A stretch of DNA of 64,000 nt from Lepisosteus oculatus (lineage: Eukaryota; Chordata; Actinopteri; Semionotiformes; Lepisosteidae), in assembly GCF_040954835.1 (NCBI RefSeq), contig NC_090698.1, forward strand, positions 22,565,501 to 22,629,500. The letters run 5' to 3'. The position numbers and the translations under genes are program-made. Position 1 is the stretch's first letter; every line of letters begins with the position of its first letter. Shown in pieces: positions 38,950-51,100 of this stretch. The notes below the pieces were generated by a model. It saw only the letters and a program-made list of their open reading frames with translations. It did no database searches and had not been told where the DNA came from.

Positions 38950-39330
38950 CTTTCCTTACATTATCTGGTCATTTTCATATAGTAGGTAGCTTCTTCATGC
39001 TCAAGAGTTTTTATATTTAAAGTTAATTGTTTTGCTACAGTACTTTGCACATGTCTATATTAAATGTCATTTGTCTTACGTTTACCAAGTCTTAGATTTT
39101 GTCAAAAGTCTTTTAGACTTTCCTTTGCAGGTGCTACACTATTTGATAAAACACGTATTTTGGCATCATCCTAAATTTTCATATTGTATTAACTTAACAA
39201 AATCACCGATCTAAATCAAGAAGAGCTGTGGTGATAATCCTAATGCTGATTCCTGTGCTAATTACGCTAAATTTGAGCATTCGTCCCAATTCTAATCAAT
39301 TCTTAATCTACTACCTGCAATTTGTAAATT
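38950..39330 (-). mobile_element. Possible decayed CR1/L2-like LINE fragment
   Basis: Words such as GCACATGTCTATATTAAATG, TCATTTGTC, GGCATCATCCTAAATTTTC and CCTAATGCTGATTCCTGTG follow the order of a common fish LINE read on its complement. Highly diverged; recognised by pattern only. Confidence 0.35.
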
Positions 39331-39489
39331 AATCGTCATACATGACACAAACCGCCTTCCTTTTTCAGAGGATGTAGGAGTTCAGTTAAATTGCAAATAA
39401 ACTTACAGGTGCCCTTAACAACACTTTTTAAAAGAGAATATTGTCTCTAAAGATCAAATTAAGTGCACTTTCTTCCTCACTACGTTACT

Positions 39490-40100
39490 TTTGCGACTAA
39501 CACCGAATGCACACCAGAAGCATCACGTCAGCGCAGTGTAAGCGACCATGCGTCCAATCCACACCAACTCCGACAGAAAACTTCCGATTTCGGGAAAACA
39601 GCCGAAGTTGGACGACCTGTAATTGCAGTGTAGTTGATTAAAACCCGACACGAGCGGTTGGACAAACGACACATCTCTGTTTATTGTGGCTAAACAACCA
39701 CAATACTTTATCCGTGTCGGTGTCATCAGCTAGTTATTGTGCTCGTGACAACAAAATGAAACGTTGCACTGTATCAACGTACAGTACTCTGTGCCAGCAT
39801 GCTCATAATATTGTTGTAGATTGTGCTTATATACTTCACAGGGACGTATAGAACATGTGAGTGTTGTTTGATTTGAATGTATTTCTATGGGGTTTTTGCT
39901 TGACTCACGCGCGTAATTGGGGAAAAAATATACTCGAAGCGTAAAAAAATGCTGGAAGACGGAGGGAGCGGATGTGAGACGCACGTCTGGCGGAGCTGGT
40001 GTGGATCGAAACATTGGTTAAAATGGAAGCTTATCTGTTCCGCGAGACAGACGACTAAAAACGCTTCAGAAACGCTTTCGGTGTGAATTTGCCTTAATGG
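39490..40100. mobile_element. CpG-rich patch resembling a non-autonomous DNA transposon
   Basis: This 600-bp stretch has far more CpG than its surroundings. Its edges are imperfectly inverted: ACACCGAATGCACACCAGAA near 39500 against TTCAGAAACGCTTTCGGTGT near 40065-40085. No transposase frame is seen; a 94-codon frame on the minus strand is unsupported. Such ends are typical of fish MITE-like elements, but the superfamily is not determined. Confidence 0.4.
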
Positions 40101-42149
40101 TATTGTTGAGAATCACCAACTTTTAAATAGAGAGAGCTAAAGTATGATACAAATCTTTGACAAGGCATCTGAATGTTGTGTAAAGTAAAACCTAAAAGGC
40201 AAGAGTGCCTATTATTTTAATTGAACATCTAGACGAACTCAACATTGAAAAGTAAAAAGTTTCAGCTGTGCAGTCTTCATGTTTTCTTAGCAGGACTCCA
40301 CAGCCAAAACAGTCAGTGAGTTCTTGCCTTGATGCAGCCAATGCACATAAAATGCATTATATTTGAAAATGTGAAAACAAACAAGGGTTATCTCATGATG
40401 GTTTGGATTAAAAAAAGGTGGTCATTTGCTAGTCAAATTTCCAACTCAATACCCGATGAGAAGTTTCCACTGTTAAGTAGAAAGCCTGTAGCACACAGAA
40501 AACTGCCATTAAGCAAAAGGTGTGTATATTGGGATTTATGTGCAAATTAAAGTCTGCGCTAATCAGAGCCTGCAGTTTGTATCTTTAAGAAATTTTTGAC
40601 TAACAGTACAAAGTCTAGGATGATATGTATATGCTAAATGGGAGGGGTTGCTGACAACATTTAACTTTAAAACAACATAATTCTAGTTTCATAACCTTCA
40701 TTGAATTTCCTTCAAGAATTTAAAAGGAGACTTTCTGTGTATCCCGTGTTTAATTGAACATTGCTAAATCAATCATGATTTCACATGACTAAAAAATATC
40801 AGCAAATGTTAAGCACCGAGATGGTTGCTTATAAGCTTCAGACTACAATCTTGAAAATTCAATGACTGTGATGTGGAACCGTGGTTATTATATCATCTTG
40901 GACTGAAGGTGAGGCATTCTTCTCCCATGTTGTTCACAGCAGAGCTGTAAAATGACACTTCCCCTGAAAGATGAGAACTGTAAGAGTCCACTTGATCACA
41001 TGGAACATCTTTGGATGGCATCCAGAAGAACAGGAATCTACAATAGGGATTTATGAGCTATAAACATGCTTGTTATCTGAGAAATGCATGAAAAGCTATA
41101 ATAAAAAAAAACACACCTTTCAAATTTAGTCATCATCTGGCCAATACAGAACACCATCCAACACAAAGAAACAAGGAACAGAATCTATGTCAGGGTAATA
41201 AGAGATTGTGATGAACTTGTAATAACTGATAAAAGATTTGAGTAGTGGTATGTCATGGTTATGATATCCATTTGATTTATCAGACAAGATCATTATACTA
41301 ACATTGTTCTTAACCTGGTTTTGCAAACAATTCGAAGGAGTAAGCTGATTTCTATCTGTACACATTATAAGGCCCAGTAAATAGATGGCCACAAACTGTC
41401 CAGGAGGAATTACAATAATTACATTCTTGTTAATGGATGTAGAACTTTAACAAATGACTCGTAGATGAAGGCATCAGAAACTTTGGACTGTAAATGGTCA
41501 CAACCAATTGATACACCTGGTACAAAGCCAATAAATACATCGGCATACAACAAATACTTTGTATATTGATACAAAGCCAATAAATTCAGATTTTACTCTT
41601 ATCACAAATCCATACTGGCATATTTGTTTAGATTGTGACTTCAACTCATGCTTCTGCAATGGTTCTTATATTTAATAATTTTCCATTCCTATGGGAACCG
41701 TTTATTTCTGGTGGGCGATCAGTTTCTAGTTTGTCCCAGTTTGAGACATTAGTAATGTTTAACCAGACTTGAGCATAAATTGACCGTGCTATTATAGATA
41801 TCTGTCCACCATCTTTAATTATCAATCCACAAGTAAGAGCAACTCTGTGTTAAGCACTTCTAATGTCTATCTACAATATTTGTGTAATGTTTTTACTTTG
41901 ATTTTAAGCTTAGCAATATACTTTATTCAGTTTTATCATATTTTGCATAGGTATCATATTTTCAGGTTGAGTTTCCAAAAGTATTTTCCAAAAGTTTTTG
42001 CAAATGATCTAAATCTGAGTTGATTCTGCACAATGAGGAAGCCAACTGTCTTTTTTTTACTAGCCAGATCAGCTTGTTTTTAACCTTATGAAACTATTCA
42101 GTACAGTACAAGTTCACAACATATTCAGTCCTTGAAGGATGACTGGTAT

Positions 42150-42450
42150 CATCTCAAGGAAATTCCTCCTTACTGGGGCCCTGGATATAATTCCAGGCTT
42201 GGGGTGTTCACGTGTTTGCGTGGGTTCCCTTCCACAATTCAAAGACATGCTGCTAGGTTAACTGGCTTCTGGGTAAATTGGCCCTGGTGTGAGTGTGTTC
42301 GTATAAGTGTCCGTGTCTGTGTGTACCCTGCAATGGACTGGCATCCCGCCTTGCGTGAGTTGTTTCCTGGGATTGGCTCCGGCTTTACCCTGTTGGATAA
42401 AATGGTTAGAAAATAGGAGGAAATTTCATTTATCCATCCATCCATGGGTT
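42150..42450 (+). mobile_element. Fish retroposon with ATCC-type tail
   Basis: Blocks GTGGGTTCCCTTCCACAATT, CAAAGACATGCTGCTAGGTT, GGTAAATTGGCCCTGGTGTG, GCAATGGACTGGCATCCCG and GGGATTGGCTCCGGC, then a TATCCATCCATCC tail, are a well-known repeat pattern in ray-finned fish. It is the same family as the inverted fragment at 2035-2300. Confidence 0.7.
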
Positions 42451-42694
42451 CAGTGAGCCCTTCACTCTGCTGGTGAAACAGATTGACTTAAGTGCTCCCA
42501 ATCTAAGAGTTGTATAACAGAGAAAGAGAGCTAGAATCAACAGTTCTTCAAACACATGACTCCGATCTGATGAATCATTACAATTTTTATGAAACATAGG
42601 CCTAACTAAATTTGCCTTCTGCACATTATAATATTCCTCATAAACACAAAACTGATTGGAATTGTAGGAGAATAATCAGGAACAAACACATTAG

Positions 42695-43879
42695 GTAAAC
42701 AATTTATTATAAAAAGGTTTCTACGCTATAAAGTTTAAGAAAGCTTTAAGAACATGGCATTCCAAGACATGCTTAAAGAACTTAACATATAAATAGAACA
42801 AAAGTCTTGTGCAAAGAGACCACTGTACAAAGTTTTAAATAAACCTGTTCCCTTTTCTTTCAGATATACCCTCTCACTGTGTCTAAAAAAAGAGTGCAGT
42901 GAAACTTAAAAAAAAGAAACAAACTTCCATAGTGATTTTTTTTTTTTACACTGGGAAAAAGTCTTCCTCAAGCAAGTGAATTAAAGGTCTAGGGCTCCCC
43001 TAACAGGGGATGTTACCTTGTTGCAGGTTAGCCTATTGCAATAGTGGTACCCATATGAAGAACAAATGGTGGACAGAAGCACCATGCTGGAAGACACAAC
43101 ATTTGGTGTCTGCGTCAGGGATATAGAAACCTCTTTTAATGGGACCAGGGCCCTAAACACAATTCCACACTGCCCTGTTTGTTTTTCTTTATAAGGGTAA
43201 AATTGCTGTCAATTTTATTTTAAAACATGGTAAAAGGGTAATCGACCAGTACATAAAAAGGTACCATCTCCAAATAAAAGAGTAGAAACAGAGCCATTTG
43301 TTGTCTAGAGAAAAGAGTTTGGTAAGCACCCCTTTTATGATAGGCCTGTGAACATTAGACTAATAGGGAGGTAGAGGGCTTTGACTTAAAAAGATGATCA
43401 GCTATAAATAGTAAACCATCCTGTGAAAAGGCACTCAAATATTTTTAAACATGATATAGCAATAAGCGCTGCCAGGTATTTATATATAATTAATTTCATA
43501 CTGCTTTAAGCATGTAATTTATTTTACATATAAAAAACATTAATACCCAATGATAAAAGATACCTCACTATAGGGTGCACACATTTCATTTTCATGGAAT
43601 GGTCATATCAAAATGGCAGTATTATGCATGTGCTTTTAAGAATACAAACAATCGTTAAAATATTTTTCTACTGTTCTGGCTTGGCAAAAAAAAAACCTTT
43701 ATAATCGTTTAATAAAAAAGGAGGGTAACAATGTAGAAAAACACTAGTTTCACAAATCTGAATTACCTTTCTTTGTTGTGACTGTTTTCACAGGTATAAA
43801 TCATCTGCTTAATATTAGAAAACTGGTTATGGTAGGGCTCTGTTCAGATTGCACTTAATTTCCCAAACCCTTCTTTATT
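42695..43879 (-). other. dapk1: dapk1 3' UTR (probable)
   Basis: Downstream of the stop codon on the minus strand the first clear AATAAA that fits a long 3' UTR is at 42708-42703. Closer A/T-rich variants exist, so the end point is uncertain. Confidence 0.45.
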
Positions 43880-45121
43880 TCATCGGGATATGACTGAGCT
43901 AATCGAGTTGTAGGATGTCCCCCCATTGCAAGTTGTTCCATATGTCTCTTGACCATTAACATCCAGGTTAACTTTGAACACGGTGGATGATTTTAAGAGA
44001 AAGTCTGCTGCGTCCCTGCGCCCCAGTTCCCTCAGCTTTGCCATGAAAATCCCCACTGTGCTTTCAGGGTTGGTGCTCCACTCCTGTATGAGAACAGCTG
44101 TGGGACTGGAATGAAACACATCCTCCTCCTGAGTCCCATTTTGTGTGCTATATTTTGCAACCAGGTCCGTCAGACCAAGGTTCATGGCTAAGAGACACCA
44201 GTCTTTGCCCATTGAGTCTGGTGGATCCAAAAGTCGACTAAGCTTCCTTCTTACCAGTAGACTTGTGTCAGACATATGTATATCCATTCCCAGGCTTCCC
44301 TGATGGTATACCTCAGCACATCCAAAACTCAGGATGCTGCTGAAACTCTCTTTGTAGCCTCCCATGGTGTTGGCAAGGGAAGCCTCCCTCTGTGTTTGTG
44401 CCCTTAAAAAGTCTCTAGGCTGATAGACCATGATAGGCTCATGATGTTCTCTAAGTTGCTGTGGACTCAGGTAGTATTTCACAGTTAGGAGTCCTGGCAC
44501 TGTAGTGGCCATTAAGTTATCAATAATGCTACATATCAAATCGAGTAGCATGTAACACTTTATCTTCTCAGGATCCATTCCTCTCACCTGGACTTCAATT
44601 CCTTGCCCATGGTTCACCAGCAACACCATGACCTCAGCCCCGCCGTGTGCTATTTTGACTCCATTTGTCCACAATCGGATGTCGTCTCCTTCGGGCTTTT
44701 GCTGGTGGCTCCACCTGCACAGGTTCACCTGCAGTTTGTGGAAGATGCCACAAGGGAAAGGGGTAAGGTGCTCAACAGGAACTATCCGCACGCCTCCATA
44801 GACCAGCACTTCATCCTCCTCGTCCTCCTCTGTCCAAGACCTGTGCATGCCGTTTGTTTTAATGAGAGCGGGGATATCCACCATCGTTGGGTTAGTAAGA
44901 TCCCTGGCGCAGATATCCATAGCATCGAGAATCTGGATCAGCTCGTCTACGTCGTTCTCGGACACCAGGCTCTGGACCTCCTCTATTCTGTAGCGCCCCC
45001 GGTAGTGGTGTATGGCTTTAGGAGTCTCGACAGACAGGATCTTCCCTATCACGCAGGTACACAGCCACCGTGGATCCAGGAGAACCACGTCCTGGATGGT
45101 TTCACTCTGCATGATGTTGAG
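43880..45121 (-). CDS. dapk1: dapk1 last coding exon: COR-like region and death domain
   Basis: A 1242-nt exon starts LNIMQSETIQDVVLLDPRWL after acceptor TATAAACAG and ends SVISR then TGA. The death domain is near the C-terminus (about LVRRKLSRLLDPPDSMGKDW to LRELGRRDAADFLLKSS). The frame stays open for 35 codons upstream into the intron, but the splice acceptor and similarity both place the exon start at 45121. Confidence 0.95.
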   Translation of the reverse strand, partial: LNIMQSETIQDVVLLDPRWLCTCVIGKILSVETPKAIHHYRGRYRIEEVQSLVSENDVDELIQILDAMDICARDLTNPTMVDIPALIKTNGMHRSWTEEDEEDEVLVYGGVRIVPVEHLTPFPCGIFHKLQVNLCRWSHQQKPEGDDIRLWTNGVKIAHGGAEVMVLLVNHGQGIEVQVRGMDPEKIKCYMLLDLICSIIDNLMATTVPGLLTVKYYLSPQQLREHHEPIMVYQPRDFLRAQTQREASLANTMGGYKESFSSILSFGCAEVYHQGSLGMDIHMSDTSLLVRRKLSRLLDPPDSMGKDWCLLAMNLGLTDLVAKYSTQNGTQEEDVFHSSPTAVLIQEWSTNPESTVGIFMAKLRELGRRDAADFLLKSSTVFKVNLDVNGQETYGTTCNGGTSYNSISSVISR

Positions 45122-48100
45122 CTGTTTATAATAGAAGGACAACAAAGCACACAAAATAAAGTCAGTTCTGGCACGCTTAGACACTGTAGCCAAACAATCT
45201 GCAAAGGACACTCCTGAACACGACATTTTTCTGGTACAGTATAAAGAACTATATTTTTAATCCTGTTCCTTACCCACTCCTAATTGTTCCTGCAATTTCT
45301 CAATTGTGTAAGATTTTCTCTCATTTTTCCCTCTCACACAACTGAACCTCAAATACTGCATTTGTTCAAGAGAGACATTTTTCCATTCCTTATCATTGCT
45401 ACCGATAAACATTTCCAGTTAACAGAATATGTAAATAAATTGAATTAAATGGGATTCCTAATGCTATAGGAATATTAATCTTATTTATATCTGATTCAAA
45501 TAGTCAATATAGTCTTTCTATATTCTATAGTATTGCTTAAACTAAAATATAAACTCCTGTTGTGTGTATTACTTGCAATGTCAAGCTGAAGCTGAGATTT
45601 ATATTAGTCTGAGGAACAAGCTGAATAAATCTTGTGAAATATTTAAAAAATAAACTAAATAAAATATTTCTTTTAAACAGGAGTAACTCAACAATTCTCA
45701 TCTGATTTTTGTTATAACATGAAATGCACAAGATAAATCAGCCATTTTACATCAGGGCTAGTAGAAAACAGATTTTGTAAATTCTAGTCTTCTACGACTA
45801 CAATTGACATCATTATGGTCTCTACGATAAAGCATGTCATTTAAATTTGTAAAAAAAATGTCTCAATGGTTTAATGATTTGTGTAACGTGTGAGAAATGT
45901 GTTTTAACCGTGTTTCAGTGTATTCCATAAAAGAATTTCCATAAAAGTAGGATTGTCAGGAAAACAAATATCTGAAAAAATTCTGCATTAAGAATGTATA
46001 GTTAGTCAATAAACCCATCTGAAGAGAGAAAATGTTAACAAGAGCTATGTGGTTGATTATATGAGCATCCAGTGACATCTAGTGGCCAAATGTAACCTAT
46101 TCTTTAGACTTGACAATCTGCTATCTTTATACTTTGTTCCATAAGAAATTAAAGCAACTTGCATTTTTATCTTTAACACTATGCCTGTATCTATAGCTCT
46201 ACATATCTTATATATGTCTTATATATGTACACACAGAAAACGTCACCTAGACAGTGCACATTTACAGTGATTACAGTTTACAGATGACACAGATCTGCCA
46301 ATCGCTTGTCACAATTAGCCTGAAAAAGAAAAAGTGTGTATTGGACCCCAATGTTCCTGCTACAGACTGGTCCTGTAAGCACATGACCAGCAGCTGGGGT
46401 TCAGAAACCACTTAATGACTGTACTAGAGCCTTCCAGTGACGACATGGTTGTTCCATGGTTACTGCCTGAGCCAAAGATCAATCATGGATCAATTCAACA
46501 CACAAGTGTGTCTGCTAAGCAAATAATAAAGAATGTATATCTAATTATACATAAATCAGTCTTGTTAATTTTGTTACATTATGTATGAGTAATAGAGAAA
46601 GTGCAATGTGCAGAGCTCTTTTTAGTTACATACACCAGTTGTGGCTTCTTCATTGCATAACTGGGCTATACTTACTTCTCCCATGCTGTGTAACTGGAGA
46701 GCCAAATCCCTCAAGTCATCCTCACTAATTAAGGGGTTAATTTGTTCTTGAATGTCAAAAACAAACTGTTGCCAGGACATCAGCTGGTTTGGCCCATTCA
46801 TCTTTCTCCACGCAGGCAACGTAGAAATGATTTTCTCACAAAGTAATGTCATAGGTGGACATGACTAGGGAAGAAAAATACAGTTTTTGTAAATGTTAAA
46901 TCATGGAACTGTCACTTAAATTGATATTGAAAACCTTTTCCCCAAACAATTGTGGTGAAAAAAACTTTCAAATATAAAGCATATACAAAAACACTTACTG
47001 ATTAGTCTCCAATAACTTCACATGCATAATTTAATTTTATAGACAGTTTGTCTACCAACGCATTCATTATATGCTCTAGTCATCTAGTGGAATATAATTG
47101 GAAAGATGCAAAGTTACAGGTTCACTGACATTCTGAAGCAGCTCTTACTTTAAGGATAACAAAATGTTCTTATTCTCCTTTAAAAATTTTAAAAAACTAA
47201 GCACAAACCACAGTGTTCCTTTTTCGACATACCCCACAAATTCATGATGCTGTTATTATTATCTCATCTACTAAGTATTAACCATTAATTATTAAAACTA
47301 GTTATTATTAAGTAGCTTCAGGTCCACTTCAAACTTTCCATTGTTTAATCAAAGTCTTTACAAAATGATTTTCTTCCATAGTAATAATGACTTGAAGAAA
47401 TACCACTTGATTTTATTGTAGCGAGTTGCAGAGAGTTGTAGGGGCTATTAAGAGTGCTATGACTGACTTGCTGGGGGTGTTACACTACACAACTGATGGT
47501 AACAGGTGTGGGCTGTGACTCTCTACAACTCACTGTTATTTTCTTACAATTATATAAACGAAGGCTACAACTGAAATCCTAAGAAAAGTCATGTAGTGTG
47601 ATGCGGGCATTAGGTGAGGAATCTGGCAGAAACATTTTATTTTAAACAATGCTTTGAACTATACATTAAACACATTATTAAATGCCCAATTGTCTGCATA
47701 GTGTTGCTAATATTGGCACAAAGAAATACTTATGATACTGAGAAAATAATACACATGTATTACATTTAGATTGTGAAGAAAACAGCTGCATACAAAAAAA
47801 AGAACATTCATTACTACTTTGGTGGTATCCCGCTACTGGCTTTCCAGTGAGTTATAGAATTGATTTTAAAATGTTCACTTGTTCCGAAATCCCTGAATGA
47901 TTTGGCACCTGATTGTTCAATTCATGTTTTACATTACTCACTTATCACCCAGAGTGATATCTGCTAATGCTGGCTTGCTTTGTACTTTGTACTGGAAAGA
48001 AAGATCTTCCCTTTTGTTGCAATGCCCCAAGACTATGAAACTCCTGAAGCTTTTTCATTAACCACTCATTCTCCCACAAATGGAATTTTAAATATCTTTA

Positions 48101-51100
48101 AGCACACAATACTATTTTTACTGGGAATCATACCTCAAGTACAGTTTTAATTAAATTTTTAAGAATTGTAAATGAATCAAATAATTTGCAGTTATTCTAG
48201 TTGACAGCCACATTATTTTACAACTCAAAGGACTTCAAAAAAGTGTAAGTGTTGTGTTACACTCTGATACTATAAAAAATTAATTGTTTGGCATTGAGGC
48301 AGGATTCTCGTCCTCATTTCATATTACTGTTACTTCCTCTAAACCCTATCAAATAAAACAAGGTAACTTACAGAAATTATAACATTTCTTAGCTCCTGCA
48401 GGTGATTTCTAAGAAGCTTCATGTCTTTAGAGTTCGATGCACCAGCATCTAGAACAAAGAGCCTTTCAGAAATCTGCAGATCATTCCCAAACCTACAAGA
48501 AATCAGATGTAAACATTCAAATTAAATCCAAAGTGCGTGTAAATAAGTTCTCATCCATACCATACCACCTATATGTACCCTTTGAAAATTTAAGTGCACT
48601 GCAAAGATGGAGAGAGCCAATCCCCCCATGGATAACAGGCATTGTACACATACACATGTGTTAAATAAGGAAGTGCTTTTTCATTTTTAACACAAATGAT
48701 CAATGTATCAATGATGTCGGCAACCATATTATAAGATCTTTTCTTTTACAGACTTGCAAAACAACCTTTGAGGTTAGAAACAAGATACTGGAACAGGTTT
48801 ATATTTACTGTTAAAAAAGATCAACAAAGATTGTCAATAGTGTTTTGGGTTAAATTAAATGAAGACAGGAAAGACAGGTTACCTAGTTCTGACTTCTTTG
48901 AGCAAAGACAATTCCTTGTCATACCCAAACTCCCCTCCAAAGGCCCGAGGTAAATTCACAATATCAGCATGTGTGGCTACAAGCACAACTCGCAGTGGGT
49001 TCTTTATCCTTCCACCAAATGCTAAAAAATAAGTCAACGTAGAATGAACAAGAAATAAGCAATTGAAAACCAACTTAATGAATTACCAAGAATATTTAAA
49101 CCTGTAAGATTGCAATTATGGAAAAATCACAAGTTTAAATTTTTATAAGCTGTATGGTAGACAGTTATCAATAATAAAAGTCAGACACTCTAAAGGTCAC
49201 AAACCTAAAAGAATGCACTGAAGTCATTATAAGAGTAGCTGTGGTACTTACTGATAGTATTCTAATCAATACGTTTGTATCATTCATACATGCTATACAA
49301 AAGTATGAATGCATTTTATGCTACACTATACTTACACAATAATGAACCACCATCTAACTGAAAGTTATGGAAGCTTGGCTGAAATTATGAAAGTACATTA
49401 GAAAGAGAATGAGAGAGAAAATGGAAAACAGTGTAAACAATAAACAATAATAAGAAAGCAGCATTTTAATTTGTGCAGTTGCCACCTGGTGGTTTTAAAC
49501 CGAGATCTGAAGATCCCATGGAAGGTTTTTGAAATCCTACAGTTGTTAACTCAGTTATGCATGATAAATTATCCTCTGCTCTTGTGCAATCTGAGCTCCC
49601 TGAATATTCTGCCTTAATTCAACTGAAATTGTATTTCCCTGTTTCTTTACCTGATCCGTTATATTCTAGGGCTGTTGGGTGACCATGGTGAAAATACGTA
49701 ATGCACTCAAAGTGTAATGTATATGTAGGCTATATTCAGAATGAAAATCCAAGCAAAGGGGTTTCTAGTGTCAGCTCAGCCAAAGCAAAAGAAAATGTAA
49801 AAGTCGATTCTGTGTTTTTAAGAGGGGGAAGCCGAAGGAGCTGCTTGTGTGACCAGTCAAACCGGAATATTGTGCCTGATTCCGGAGAGCTCCTCCAGGC
49901 ACTGCAGCTGATGGCATGAGGATGCAAGACAAGGAAAGGAAGTCAAAGGCTACTGATGTTGATGAAGATAAATAGGCTAAGCTGCACTGCTGTGTGCTCA
50001 CAATGGGCAACTGCTTCAGAATAACATACCTATGGGTTCTTCTGGCAGGATTAAGGACTTGAGAAAGTTAAGCCAGAAAGTCACTTGATTGAGCTGGGTC
50101 TCGTAGGGTTCCTCCAAACTGAAAAGTATGACGTGAACTGCCGTGGTGTCATTTGCAGCAAAGTAATCATAGGAGCAGTAATATACAGGATTGCCAGAGA
50201 ACTCCCACACGTTGAAATCACCCACACCTAAAAGACAAAGAAAATCCCAAAATACATTTTAACAAAACTATACATAGCATAAACATGTATTTTTGTATCT
50301 TTTCCACAGTCAATCTTTCCAATTCTCTTGAGCTGCAATTTTCAATTTGGCTGCAACATTAAATTCACTGAGCAGCAACCACATGTACTAATACAAATAG
50401 TTTAATTAAAAAAAGGGACTGAGCAAGCAGTTAAAAACGTTTACCTCTACTGAGAATCAGAGATATCTGGCTTTAAAATACTAAGCATGTTATCAGACTT
50501 GACCAGTTCTGTTTTACAAAGCACTGCTAGAAAAGATCTTTCTCAATATCCATTTTAACCCTAATGCAGTATAACATACATACCATTAATGTTGGCATTC
50601 TGTATTTCAATTGCTTTGGTGGACTGGTCATCTGCAGCAGAGGAATTGTGCATTGGGGAAAAGACCTCCAGGACTCCCTTGGTCAGGCTGGGCTCAAACA
50701 TCATACTGCGGCTTCTCACACTTACGTTTTCACAACCAGGGTAGAGGTTTGAAATGCTCACTGAAACTGTGCACAACCACAGTGACTCATTGGTCAACAG
50801 AAATGTACAGTGTAAAATGTCCAAGAACCTTATCTTACTAGAATTCGTTTTCTTCCAAAGGTTAAGATGCAGCATTGAGAAGGTGTAAACCATTTAACTT
50901 TGTGACCATCGAAATCACAATATGGATTAACAGGTGTTTTTAAGAATTTGTAAACAGCACAGAAATGTAATTACTGTATTACACAGTTTCACACAGCAGA
51001 TGGCACTCTCTCTTTGAAAACAAACCACCTCTCATAGCCTTGAAATCAGCTTAATGGAACACTTGTCTTAGTGATTTAACAAAATAAAAATATACTGAAT

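Larger units (their letters stand above)
36430..42690. other. Intergenic region between ctsl and dapk1
   Basis: No gene is supported in 6.3 kb. It contains a G homopolymer just left of it (36402-36411), a possible LINE remnant (38950-39330), a CpG-rich DNA-transposon-like patch (39490-40100) and a fish retroposon (42150-42450). Other parts (36.5-38.9 kb, 40.1-42.1 kb) show nothing I recognise. Confidence 0.6.

Noticed and set aside
44603-45217. 204-codon plus-strand open frame opposite the last dapk1 exon.
   Set aside because: It is the antisense of a long conserved exon. It has no similarity or splice context of its own.
45122-45226. Open frame extending the last dapk1 exon 35 codons upstream to an ATG.
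   Set aside because: A splice acceptor (TATAAACAG) sits at the exon start, similarity to DAPK1 begins exactly there, and the upstream exon at 46676-46864 joins in phase.
46622-46675. Downstream extension of the 63-codon dapk1 exon (VSIAQLCN and on).
   Set aside because: A consensus donor (GAA|GTAAGT) precedes it and the next exon continues the DAPK1 sequence directly.
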